A stretch of DNA of 64,000 nt from Rhyzopertha dominica. Taxonomy: Eukaryota > Arthropoda > Insecta > Coleoptera > Bostrichidae. The notes beneath the pieces are model-generated. The model did not search any database. It saw only the letters and a list, made by a program, of their open reading frames with translations, and was not told where the DNA came from. Location of the stretch: the NCBI GenBank assembly GCA_025024175.1, contig QCXZ01000041.1, positions 36,327,786 through 36,391,785 of the forward strand, in the 5' to 3' direction. Positions 11,700 through 22,850 of this stretch are shown one piece after another. The position numbers and the translations under genes are program-made. The first letter of the stretch is position 1; each line of letters opens with the position of its first letter.

Positions 11700-12020
11700 T
11701 AAGGATTTTAAGTGGACCCCACCTTTCGCATCTCTCTATTGTCATTAAACTGGAAGGACCGCGCCCATTAATTATGCTACGCGCCGCAGCAGCAGACGCA
11801 AAACTTCATTGTTAAATTACCCGAAATTTCGAGTCCCTTAAATTTGCGACGTCCTTCCGAAATTAATCCCGTCATAGTGGAAACCTCAAATTAATTGGCA
11901 AATTCTAAATCACAAGACTGAATTAATTAAATGCGAATTTGTGATTAAAATTTAGTCGCGGCGGGAGCTCTTCGAGTGACGTTCGTTTTCGCATAAACAA
12001 CGTGATCTGAATTAAGAGAG
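11700..12020. promoter_or_regulatory. candidate conserved regulatory island rich in TAATTA-type sites
   Basis: This 320-bp patch is GC-richer than its flanks yet holds at least five homeodomain-type cores: CATTAATTATG (about 11766), GAAATTAATCC (about 11858), CAAATTAATTGG (about 11887), GAATTAATTAAAT (about 11922) and GTGATTAAAAT (about 11941). The sites are spaced through unique-looking sequence with no transposon ends or coding frame. That arrangement is usual for developmental enhancers. Function is inferred from composition and site density only. Confidence 0.3.
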
Positions 12021-12398
12021 CACAAAAGCACTAAGAGAAAGTGAATAATAGAAGACCTTACGCGGCGGGTGTTTAAAATTCCCATTAAAAATTTATGCGC
12101 CACCATTTTCTACGGTTTAAGCGAAAGAGGAATCTACAAAACGACACAACGTGTTTGGCAAAAGTTTTATGCGCTACCTTAATGAAGGAGTTTGATACTT
12201 GTGGAAGATACATTCCCCATCTTGCAAAGTGCATGCACAATTTTCGTCTGCATATCAATTATGTTAATAGGTTAGAATTGAATTCACAAAAGCGGCTATA
12301 AAGAGATACTTACGTCCAATTGTTGGTATTTAATTGTTTGCCTTATTTACTCGGCCATTTACAAAAAACACCACATAATATATTATAATGTTTATGTA

Positions 12399-12903
12399 CA
12401 GGGTGGTCCAGTTATCCTGCTCACTCAATTGATGGCTTAATTTAAAACCGTAGAAAAAAATGTTTCAAATAAAAGTGGTAGCAGCAAAGGAGTACTCAAT
12501 AAAGCAATATAGCACATTTACACAGCTTTGCCAGAATTTCCAGCACTGAACTAACTATACCTGCATTTTTTTTTTAAATAGAACCATCTTCTTTTTATGC
12601 CGGATTCTGATTACATATCAAAGTATAAGCAAAAAATTATTAAGATATATGTACATTAAAATTAACGGTTTCAGAGATACGCACCCATGAGATTTATAAT
12701 CATAATCTGGCATTCAAAGTCGGTAGTTCTATTAAAAAAAAATGCAAGTTTGGTTCAGTACTCGAAATCTGGCAATGCTGTTCAAATGTGCTATATCGCG
12801 TTATCGAGTACTCCTTGGTTGCTACAACTTTTATTTAAAACATTTTTTTTCAAAAAAACTGCAAGTAAAGTTGTGGATTGAGCACGATAACTGGACCACC
12901 CTG
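12399..12903. mobile_element. fold-back Tc1/mariner-type MITE (CAGGGTGGTCCAGTTATC ends)
   Basis: 505 bp bounded by TA dinucleotides (12397-12398 and 12904-12905). The first ~240 bp are the imperfect inverse of the last ~240 bp, so the single strand could fold into one long hairpin. The ends CAGGGTGGTCCAGTTATC and the TA target place it with Tc1/mariner-related MITEs. The only open frame is incidental to the arm sequence. Confidence 0.8.
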
Positions 12904-12905
12904 TA

Positions 12906-13850
12906 ACTAAAACATATCAAAGTTGTGTATTTGAAGCGGAATGCTCTATATATTATATCGTTTTTTTAACTCTACGTTCAAAATAAATGTTAGCTTTATT
13001 AAGGTTTGCTGCACCCAAACCTATACCAATTCTGAAAAAAACTACTATTTTTTAAATTGTGATGTTAATTTAAATCATTAAAAGCTCAACTTGTAGGTAT
13101 TTAGTCTTTTAAAGACAAATTTACACTTTAATACTATAAGGGGTTAAGTTTTGTTTTACATCTATTAAAACGTCTAAAACCTACGTTTACATGATGGTGT
13201 TAAAAACTCGAAGCTAAATTGTTAAAACCTTTAAACGGTAACACCTTGTTAAATTTAAATGGACCACCGTGTATTATTTATTTGAAACACATGTAAAATT
13301 TATTTTTCTATCGACAACTAATAGGTAGGTACCTATATTGTTTTATATATAAGTTGGCCATTTGGCGTACAAACCAATGGTTGTACAAGCAAAGAAATTT
13401 TCTTCAAAAATACTGGAAAAAACGATTGGGCATAAAATATCTTAAACATATTAAATCATTATTAACAAACCTCCATAAAAACCAATGTTCAAACTGTATG
13501 CCTTTTGCGTTAATACAATTTTGAAACCTCTCTAAAAGCGGTCGGGTTACTTTATTTATAAAGATGGCCCACACAAGAATATTATAATATATGGGTAACA
13601 CGGAAACAAACCTCAACAAAGAAATTACTTTTCTTCACAAATTATGGCATATTCTACGAAATACTTGTGTGTCTGTTTTAGTAAGCACAAATTTTACAAT
13701 CGATTTTAAATTAACTTCTTGGTGAGCTAGACACTTGAAAGTTTGAAAATAGCTTGAAACTGGATAAAAACGCAATATTAACATCATGTCCTTACTTATA
13801 ATCCTGTCATGGTGTTATGACAATCTAATTATATATTTTTTAACAGCGCG
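12906..13850. other. AT-rich DNA with one possible transposon end
   Basis: Mostly unassigned. A phrase near 13258-13272 (GGACCACCGTGTA) resembles the outer end of a mariner-type element like the one just upstream, but no partner end was found. No gene is supported, including the open minus-strand frame at 13404-13619. Confidence 0.35.
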
Positions 13851-13852
13851 TT

Positions 13853-13858
13853 TATATA
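13853..13858 (+). promoter_or_regulatory. upstream TATATA of the 5S gene
   Basis: TATATA lies 29 to 24 bases before the inferred 5S start. Arthropod 5S genes commonly need such a TATA-like block near -30 in addition to the internal control region, and its correct position here supports a genuine transcription unit. Confidence 0.55.
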
Positions 13859-13881
13859 CAATGCGAAATGCTTAAACTGTC

Positions 13882-14000
13882 GTCAACGGCCATACCACGT
13901 NGAATGCGCCAGTTCTCGTCCGATCACTGAAGCTAATCAACGTCGGGCGCGGTCAGTACTTGGATGGGTGACCGCTTGGGAACACCGCGTGCTGTTGACA
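13882..14000 (+). rRNA. 5S ribosomal RNA gene (possibly a variant or pseudogene)
   Basis: The 119-nt stretch matches the eukaryotic 5S layout: CCATACCACG near the start, TTCTCGTCCGATCAC, then GTCGGGCGCGGTCAGTACTT and GGATGGGTGACCGCTTGGGA, then AACACCGCGTG. The terminal stem is intact (5' GTCAACGG with 3' CTGTTGAC), even though both sides differ from the commonest insect form, which hints at compensatory change. The internal A-box region reads AGCTAATCAACG where the usual form is AGTTAAGCAACG, and one base (13901) is unread. An upstream TATA and a downstream T run are present. It is a single copy here, so it may be a dispersed gene or a retained pseudogene rather than part of the main cluster. 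Confidence 0.85.
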
Positions 14001-14008
14001 TCTTTTTT
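14001..14008 (+). terminator. RNA polymerase III terminator of the 5S gene
   Basis: TCTTTTTT follows the mature 3' end directly. Runs of four or more T residues on the coding strand stop RNA polymerase III. Confidence 0.7.
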
Positions 14009-14667
14009 CGGCAAAGTTTTATTAAAATGTCATGTCGCATGCAATATCAAAATAATTGAAGTTTTTTTATTTGCTAAATCTAAATTACCTACACTATAAA
14101 AATTATTGTGTAAATAATAATCTCTCTGCCTCGTACAGATTTATAACCCCATACAGATTAACAACTTGTAATTTTTTTAAATGAAAAACGTACGGCGCAT
14201 ACTATACATAATTGATGCATGAATAATGAATAGGTGCCCCGCGTTTCTTCGTTTTATATCTTGCAAGTAGTTACAAAGCTATTAAAAATATATATATAAT
14301 CACAAATTTTTAGCACAATCTGTATGTACTTCTTTTAGTTCCTAAAGACCTCATATTGCTAACATATTAACCCATGTACTAATTTAACAGCAACTAAGTA
14401 TACATATTATTGTTTGCAGACATTTTATATTCTTTTCTAAAAAAAACCTTGAACCTGAAAATGCAGTCCACCGGAATTACTCATACCTAGAACTTTATAA
14501 TATAACTGCAATATTTAAAACGTTTCCATGCCAATTTTTTTATTTGGTAGATATTTCACGGGTTACTTTTAAAGGCTGCGAATGAACAAACGTTAACATA
14601 ACAAGCGCAAAAATAACACGTACCTCTACAAGTAAGATCGCAAATCAAGTTCCTTACGCCATAATTC
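14009..14667 (+). repeat. ~600-bp dispersed repeat, copy A
   Basis: Starting right after the 5S T run (TTCGGCAAAGTTTTATTA) the sequence aligns with 25504-26101 over its whole length. Long shared blocks include CCTAAAGACCTCATATTGCT, AATGCAGTCCACCGGAATTA and CATACCTAGAACTTTATAAT. The two copies share orientation and differ by point changes and indels, with copy A holding additional bases. There is no coding frame. Copy A ends where the Jockey-like element begins. Confidence 0.8.
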
Positions 14668-14777
14668 ATGAATTTAAGAATATCCTAAAATTACTCCCCA
14701 TTAAAAAAGCACCCGGTTCCGAGTAGACAATATCCTCCTGAAAACGCCTCCAAAAAAGTTATAGTTTAACTCCATTA

Positions 14778-17076
14778 TACAGGGTGATTTTTTGTAAACT
14801 TCACACCTTAAATAACTTTAAATATAGCAAAAATTTAAAAATTTGCAAAGACAGGTAAACTTTTATTTGCAGGGGGACAACTTTTGAGATAAGTTTTTAA
14901 TGAATAGCGCTTACTCTCTGAGCAGGGTAGACACCCCTTTAAAAATTTTAAATGGAACTATCCATGTTGTGATACATCATTTGAAAGCTTATTTCACAAA
15001 GAGTCTGGCCATGTAATTAGTTTTACCACGTTTAACTTATTGACGGGGTAATAGATTAATAGTGCCTACGAAACAGGTTGCTTATTAAATTGAATATTTT
15101 GGACTCTTTTCAACAAAATGTATTTTATTTTACAGCGGAAATAAAATTTGTCCTTACGAGAACCCAAAATTTAAACAAACAACTTGTAAAAAATATGACA
15201 CTTAAAAAAAACTCCCAGAATACTGAAAATTTTCTTTTATCATTATTATTAACATTAAAGTATTTATCATGTAATTTTTTAGAAAGTCCATGTCCACGAA
15301 AAGGAAAAATTATTTATTTGTAACTCCGAAATCAGTGTGAACAAAACCATAGAAATTCAAACCTTACAATAGATTCACAAAATGTGCACCACCTCTTACT
15401 ATACAATAATACAGACGGTTCTCGAACTTCTGCTGCACTTTTGGGAAAGTTTCAGGTGAAATCCTCCTGCACTCGTTAATAATTCATTCTCGCAGATCGT
15501 CCAGGCTAGTAGGTTGTGTTTTGTAAACCACAGATTTTAAATGACCCCATAGAAAGAAATCTAAAGCAGTCAAATCGGGTGATCGTGGCGGGCATTCAAT
15601 TGTTCCACGCCTACCAATCCAGTGAAGAGGAAATCTATGATTTAACCAATTTCGCACATTAATGGCGTATTGCGGTGGGGCTCCATCATGTTGGTAGAAC
15701 AATCGTATTCATCCAACATTGGATTTCCTTCAGGGTCACGTTGGTTTTCTAATTGCTCTGTGATTAAAGGATCAATAACGTTATCATGTAATTCTAAATA
15801 CATTCCCACATTTAGCGTCCCATCAATGAAAATTGGACCTACAATTGCGTTGCCAAGTATTCCAGCCCAGACGTTCAGCTTCTGAGAAACTTTTGTATGA
15901 CCTCGAAAAATATAAGGATTTTCGTCACTCCAGTACCTGACCTTATGTTTATTTACAGAGCCGTTCAAAAAATGTGCATTCATCACTGAAGCAGATATTT
16001 TTTATTAGATTTGGATTTACTATAATCTTTTCTGTCATAATTTCGCAAAATTGCAGTCTTCTATCGAAGTCATCTTCGCCGAGTTCCTGGAGAGTTTTCA
16101 TCTTATAGGGATGGAATTTGTGCAGTTTTGTAACTTTCCTTACAGATGAATAAGAAAGTCCAGTGGCTGTAGAAATGTTACGCAAAGAGCTAGTTGGATC
16201 CATTGCAAAATGACCAAGTACTTCAAGTTGGGCCATTTCATCAACGACTCTATTCCCTGCCCTTTTTTTTGTTTACTACAGATCCAGTGTCTTGAAATTT
16301 CTGCACGAGATCGAGAATGTACCTAGCGTCAACATTTTTATCGGGGTGCCGTTCGTTAAACACCCTTGCTGACGCACGAGCACAGCTATGCCCAGCACCG
16401 TCAATAAAAATTATTTCTACCCTTTCGGCAGTTGAATAAACCATTATCACTTGGACTCTCACTTTAAAATTTCACGCGATTTATAAAAAGGAATGTGAAC
16501 AAAAAGATGGTCGTGCCAAAGAAGTGGCCAAAAAGTTGAAACAAAAAATTGGAAACACGAAGTAGATAATTATTTAGCCAATTCAGTTTAAACTGTCGAG
16601 TTGCAATATCAAGCAATGTCGAAAGAAAATTTTAAGTATTTTTGGCATTTTGCTTAGGTGTAACAATTATTTTTTTAACAAGTTTTTTTAGGCTTAAGTA
16701 AGGACAATTTTTATTGTAACTGCAAGACAATAAATTTTGTTAAAAAAAGTCCAAAATATTCCATCTTATAAGCCACTTGCTACAATGCACTTTTTGACCC
16801 ACTACCCCGTCAATGGGTAAAAAATAGTAAAACTAATTACATGGCAAGACTCCTTGTGTAATAAGCTTTTAAATGATGTATCGTAAGATGGGCAGTTTCA
16901 TTTAAAATTTTTGAAGGGGTATCTACCTCACTAAGAGGATAAGCGCTATCCATTAAAAAACTTATCTCAAAAGTTGTCCCCCTGCAAACAAAAGTTTACC
17001 TGTTTTTGTAAAATTTTAAATTTTTCCTCCATTTAAAGTTATTTAAGGTGTGAAGTTTTCAAAAAATCACCGTGTG
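14778..17076 (-). mobile_element. Tc1/mariner element, DD41D type, with long inverted arms
   Basis: 2.3 kb flanked by TA (14776-14777 and 17077-17078). The ends read TACAGGGTGATTTTTTG and, inverted, CACACGGTGATTTTTTG. The similarity continues inward for roughly 420-450 bp on each side (about 14778-15210 and 16645-17076), far longer than the ~20-30 bp of typical mariners. It holds a broken transposase on the minus strand. It interrupts the reverse transcriptase of the Jockey-like element, so it is the younger insertion. Confidence 0.88.
15364..16444 (-). pseudogene. mariner-type (DD41D) transposase, broken by frameshifts
   Basis: About 360 codons' worth of minus-strand sequence encode a transposase in at least four frame segments. 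N-terminal part (from 16444): YSTAERVEIIF and RVFNERHPDKNV, the helix-turn-helix region (DUF4817-like) seen in many insect transposases. Catalytic domain: CFSDECTFF holds the first aspartate, YQHDGAPPQ the second, and PDLTALDFFLWG the third. Exactly 41 residues separate the second and third, giving the DD41D signature of the group that includes the rosa-type mariners. The C-terminal tail (CRRISPETFPKVQQKFENR) reaches a stop at 15364. The protein would cut and join DNA at TA sites. The frameshifts make it inactive now. Confidence 0.87.
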
Positions 17077-17965
17077 TAGTAAATGCAATTCTGCGCCTAA
17101 CTTATTTTCCCACCGCCTGGAAAACCTCCAATGTTATATCAAATCTCAAACCTGGCAAGGATCCATGAAATCCCTGCAACTATAGTCCTATCAGCCCCAT
17201 CTCCTCCCTAGCGAAAGTGACAAAAAAAAATCATATTATCTAGACTACAAGACTTAGATCAGAACTTTGAACTTACCTCTGAACACCAATTTAGTTTCCG
17301 ACCCGGCCTTGGAACAATCACTGCCATTTCCGTTAATTTTAATAAAAGGATTAATACTGCACTTTTACTATTTGATTTAAAAAACGCATTTGATAAAGCA
17401 TGGCATAAAGGCCTAATTAATAAATTATTTAGGCTACAAGCAAATGACTTATAAAAACCATTAATTCTTAGTTAATTAATATAACATTCCAAGCCAAAAT
17501 TAACCGCAGTTACTCAAATATAAAACCGGTTCACGCTGCCGTTCCTCAAACGTCGGTGTCATCACCGAAACTACTTAACATACACTTAAATGATATACTG
17601 ACTTTTGCAAAAACAAACCTCGGACTTTACGCATATGATACAGCCATTTAGGCTGACTCATTTTGCGCCATAGTCGCCAACAAACAACTTCAAATACATA
17701 CAGACTAAATACTTTAACAAATTGAAAATAGAAATTGACCCACAGAACAGAGAAAATATAATATTTGCAAATAAAAGTTTACTAACAAACGAAACAATGC
17801 AAACATACAGATACACGGACAAGACATCTAACAGACTGATACTGCAAAATACCTGGGGGAGACCTTGGCCAAAAGACTGACGTACATACAACCAACACTT
17901 TAAAATCGCAATATTAAAGCATACGTAGTTACGAAAAAACTACGTTCCAATGGTCCAAACAACGC

Positions 17966-20900
17966 AATGGTTTGTACAGTGTAATCATTATGGTCTGACA
18001 AAGCCATGCTGTAGGGTAATATTGAGTTTCATTAAGATTTATCGGTTAGATGCATGGATCTAGTTTATCATCTAAAAATCAATTTATCTTTCTGAACCAA
18101 GTGCAGTGGTCATCTATTGCGTTATATAAACTGAAACTGACAGAATTGCAGCTAGCAAGTGCTGGGTTTATCTAAGGGTGTCCAAGGGCATACAAATGTG
18201 AATGCGCTCGTAATGCATTGAACATTATACCATTATGGTCAGAAAATGCCGTGCAGAAGGGGAATACTGAGTTTCCTTAAGACGGTGTTAGATTTATCGG
18301 TTAGATGCATGGATCTAGTTTATCACCTAATAATCAATTTATCTTTCTGAACCAAGGGCAATCAATGGTCATGTGTTGCGTTATCTAACCTAAAACTGAC
18401 TGAATTACATCAGTACATTTACTGAAACTCAGCATTCTGAGTTTATCTAACGGGACCAAGGGCATACGAATTTGAATTCGCTCTTATTGCCTTATACAGT
18501 GTATCATTATGGTCAGACAACGCCATGCAGAAGGGGAATACAATGTTTCATTAAGAACGTGTTACATTTAGCTCGTATAGCCTTGTACAGTGTATCATTA
18601 TGGTTAGACAACGCCATGAAGAAGGGGAATATTGAGCTTCATTAAGAAAGTGTTAAATTTATCGGTTATATGCATGGATCTAGTTTATAATCTAAAAATC
18701 AATTTATCCTTCTGAACCAAGTGCAATGGTCAAGTATTGCGTTATCTAAACTGAAACTGACAGAATTGCAGCTAGCAAGTGCTGGGTTTATCTAAGGGGT
18801 CCAAGGGCATACGAATGTGAATGCGCTCGTAATGCATTGAACATTGTACCATTATGGTCAGAAAACGTCATGCTGAAGGGGAATACTGAGTTCCCTTAAG
18901 AAAGTGTTAGATTTATCTGTTAGATGCATGGATCAAGTTTATCATCTAAAAATCAATTTATCTTTCTCAACCGAGTGCAATGGTCATGTATTGCGTTATC
19001 TAACCTAAAACTGACTGAATTACATCTAGCAAATGCTGGGTTTGTCTAACTGGTCCAAGTGCAAACGAATTTGAATTAGCTCGTATTGTCTTGTACAGTG
19101 TATCACTATGGTCAGACAACGCTATGCAGAAGGGGAATACTGAGTTTCATTAGGAAAGTGTTAGATTTATCGGTTAGATGCATGGATCTAGTTTATCATC
19201 TAAAAATCAATTTATCTTTCTCAACAAAGTACAATGGTCATGTATTGCGTTATCTAAGCTGAAGCTGACATAATTGCAGCTATCAAGTGCTGGGTTTATC
19301 TAACGGGTCCAAGTGCATACGAATTTGAATTAGCTCGTATTGCCTTGTACAGTGTATCACTATGGTCAGACAACGCTATGCAGAAGGGGAATACTGAGTT
19401 TCACTAAGAGAGTGTTAGATTTATTGGTTAGATGCATGGATCTAGTTTATCATCTAAAAATCAATTTATCCTTTTCAACCAAGTGCAATGATCATTTATT
19501 GCGTTATCTAAACTGAAACTGCCTGAATCACATCCAGTAAATGCTGAGTTTATCTAACGAGACCAAGAGTATATGAATTTGAATTCGCTCGTTATGCCTT
19601 GTACAGTGTATGATTATGGTCAGATGATGCCATGCAGAAGGGTAATACTGAGTTTCATTAAGAACGTGTTAGATTTATCGGTTAGATGCATGGATCTAGT
19701 TTATCATCTAAAAATCAATTTATCTTTCTGAACCAAGTGTAATGGACATGTATTGCGTTATCTTAACTGAAAGCGACTGAATTATATCTAGCAAATGCTG
19801 GGTTTATCTAACGGGTCCAATTGCCTTGTACGATCTGACAACGCCATGCAGAAGGGGAATACTGAGTTTCATTAAGAAAGCGTTAGATTTATCGGTTGGG
19901 TTCATGGAACCAGTGTATCATCTAAAAATCAATATATCTTTCTTAACCAAGTGCGATGGTCAAGTATTGCGTTATCTAAACTGAAACTGACTGAAACACA
20001 TCTAGCAAATGCTGGGTTTATCTAACGGGTCTAAGTGCATACGAATTTTAATTCGCTCGTATTGCCTTGTACAGTGTACCATTGTTGTCAGGCAACGCCA
20101 TGCAGAAGCGGAATACTGAATTTCCTTAAGAAAGTGTTAGATTTATCGCTTATATGCATTGATCTAATTTATCATTTAAAATTCAATTTATCTTTCTAAA
20201 CCAAGTGCATTGGTCATGTATTTCGATATCTAAACTGAAACTGACTGAATTACATCTAGCAAATGCTGGGTTTATCTAACGGGTCCCAGTGCATACGAAT
20301 TTGAATGCGCTCGTGCTGGCTTGTACGATCTGACGCCACGCAGAAGGGGAATACTGAGTTGCATTAAGAAAGTGGTAGATTTATCGGTTAGATGCTTGGA
20401 CCTAGTTTGTCATCGAAAAATCAATATATCTTTCTTAACCAAGTGCAATGGTCAAGTATTGCGTCATCTAAACAAACTGACTGAAATACAGCTAGCAAAT
20501 GCTGGGTTTATCTAACGGATCCAAGTGCATACGAATTTGCATTCGCTCGTATGGCCTTGTACAGTGTATCATTGTGGTCAGACAACGCCATGCAGAAGCG
20601 GAATACTGAGTTTCCTTAAGAAAGTGTTAGATTTATCGGTTATATGCATGACTCTAGTTTATCATTTAAAAATCAGTATATCTTTCTTAACTAACTACAA
20701 TGGTCATGTATTTCGATATCTAAACTGACACTGACTGAATTACATCTAGCAAATGCTGGGTTTATCTACCGGGTCCAAGTGCATACGAATGGGAATGCGC
20801 TCGCATTGCATTGAACAGTGCATCATTATGGTCTGACAACGCCATGCAGAAGGGGAACATTGAGTTTCATTAAGATAGTGTTTGATTTATCGGTTAGATG

Positions 20901-22850
20901 CATGGATCTAGTTTATTATCTAAAAATCAATTTATCTTTTTGAACCAAGTGCAATGGTCATGTATTGCGTTATCTACACTGAAACTGATTGAATCACATC
21001 TAGCAAATGCTGAGTTTATCTAACGGGTCCAAGTGCATACGAATTTTAATTCGCCCGTATTGCCTTGTACAGTGTATCATTGTTGTCAGGCAACGCCATG
21101 CAGAAGCGGAATACTGAATTTCCTTAAGAAAGTGTTAGATTTATCGGTTATATGCATTGATCTAATTTATCATTTAAAGTTCAATTTATCTTTCTAATCC
21201 AAGTGCATTGGTCATGTATTTCGATATCTAAACTGAAACTGACTGAATTACATCTATTAAATGCTGGGTTTATCTAACGGGTACAAGAGCATATGAATTT
21301 GAATTCGCTCGTATTGCCTTGTACAGTGTATCATTGTGGTCAGACAACTCCATGCAGAAGCGGAATACTGAGTTTCCTTAAGAAAGTGTTAGATTTATTG
21401 GTTATATGCATGGATCTACTTTATCATATAAAAATCAATTTATCTTTCTTAGCCAAGTGCAATGGTCATGTATTGCGTTATCTAAACTGAAACTGACTGA
21501 AATACATCTAGCAAATGCTGGGTTTATCTAACGGGTACAAGAGCATACGAATTTGAATTCGCTCGTATTGCCTTATACAGTGTATCATTGTGATCAGACA
21601 ACTCCATGCAGAAGCGGAATAATGAGTTTCCTTAAGAAAGTGTTAGATTTATTGGTTATATGCATGGATCTACTTTATCATATAAAAATCAATTTATCTT
21701 TCTTAGCCAAGTGCAATGGTCATGTATTGCGTTATCTAAACTGAAACTGACTGAAATACATCTAGCAAATGCTGGGTTTATCTAACGGGTACAAGTGCAT
21801 ACGAATTTGAATTCGCTCGTATTGCCTTATACAGTGTATCATTGTGGTCAGACAACTCCATGCAGAAGCGGAATACTGAGATTCCTTAAGAAAGTGTTAG
21901 ATTTATTGGTTATATGCATGGATCTACTTTATAATATAAAAATCAATTTATCTTTCTTAGCCAAGTGCAATGGTCATGTATTGCGTTATCTAAACTGAAA
22001 CTGACTGAAATACATCTAGCAAATGCTGGGTTTATCTAACGGGTACAAGAGCATACGAATTTGAATTCGCTCGTATTGCCTTATACAGTGTATCATTGTG
22101 ATCAGACAACTCCATGCAGAAGCGGAATAATGAGTTTCCTTAAGAAAGTGTTAGATTTATTGGTTATATGCATGGATCTACTTTATCATATAAAAATCAA
22201 TTTATCTTTCTTAGCCAAGTGCAATGGTCATGTATTGCGTTATCTAAACTGAAACTGACTGAAATACATCTAGCAAATGCTGGGTTTATCTAACGGGTAC
22301 AAGTGCATACGAATTTGAATTCGCTCGTATTGCCTTATACAGTGTATCATTGTGGTCAGACAACTCCATGCAGAAGCGGAATACTGAGATTCCTTAAGAA
22401 AGTGTTAGATTTATTGGTTATATGCATGGATCTACTTTATCATATAAAAATCAATTTATCTTTCTTAGCCAAGTGCAATGGTCATGTATTGCGTTATCTA
22501 AACTGAAACTGACTGAATTACATCTAGCAAATGCTGGGTTTATCTAACGGGTACAAGTGCATACGAATTTGAATTCGCTCGTATTGTCTTGTACAGTGTA
22601 TCATTGTGGTCAAACAACTCCATGCAGAAGCGGAATACTGAGTTTCCTTAAGAAAGTGTTAGATTTATTGGTCATATGCATGGATCTACTTTATCATATA
22701 AAATTCGATTTATCTTTCTTAGCCAAGTGCAATGGTCATGTATTGCGTTATCTAAGCTGAAACTGACTAAAATACATCTAGCAAATGCTGGGTTTATCTA
22801 ATGGGTCTATGTGTATACGAATTTGAGTAGGCTCGTATTGCCTTGTTCAG
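17966..22850 (+). repeat. 254-bp satellite DNA, left part of array
   Basis: About 19-20 head-to-tail units. A unit reads, in order, GCCTTGTACAGTGTATCATT, ATGGTCAGACAACGCCATGC, AGAAGGGGAATACTGAG, GTTAGATTTATCGGTTA, CTAAAAATCAATTTATCTTT, CAATGGTCATGTATTGCG and GCAAATGCTGGGTTTATCTA. The spacing of equivalent points is 254 bp (for example 22303 and 22557). Some units carry internal deletions. Several units hold an open frame of 63-67 codons, but it is closed in many others, so it is probably incidental. The left edge abuts Jockey-like sequence. Confidence 0.93.
21287..22560 (+). repeat. dimeric higher-order repeat inside the satellite (508 bp)
   Basis: Units at 21549 and 22057 share diagnostic changes (GATCAG, GGAATAATGAG). 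The intervening units at 21795 and 22303 share others (GAGATTCC). The pattern A-B-A-B with a 508-bp period and only a few differences shows recent amplification of a two-unit block. Confidence 0.85.

Larger units (their letters stand above)
14668..17965 (+). mobile_element. Jockey-like non-LTR retrotransposon remnant, split by a mariner
   Basis: Reverse-transcriptase sequence is readable before (14668-14775) and after (17079-17900) the mariner insertion, on the plus strand. Before: LPIKKAPGS, the 'KAPG-D' block that opens the RT domain. After: NAILRLTYFPTAWK, then QFSFRPGLGT, then LLFDLKNAFDKAWHKGLINK, then a corrupted catalytic box (YAYDTAI in place of Y-A/V-D-D), then KYLGETLAKRLTY. This is the usual RT motif order in Jockey-type elements. 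Stops and frameshifts are frequent, so it is inactive. The 3' end runs straight into the satellite array with no clear tail. Confidence 0.75.
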
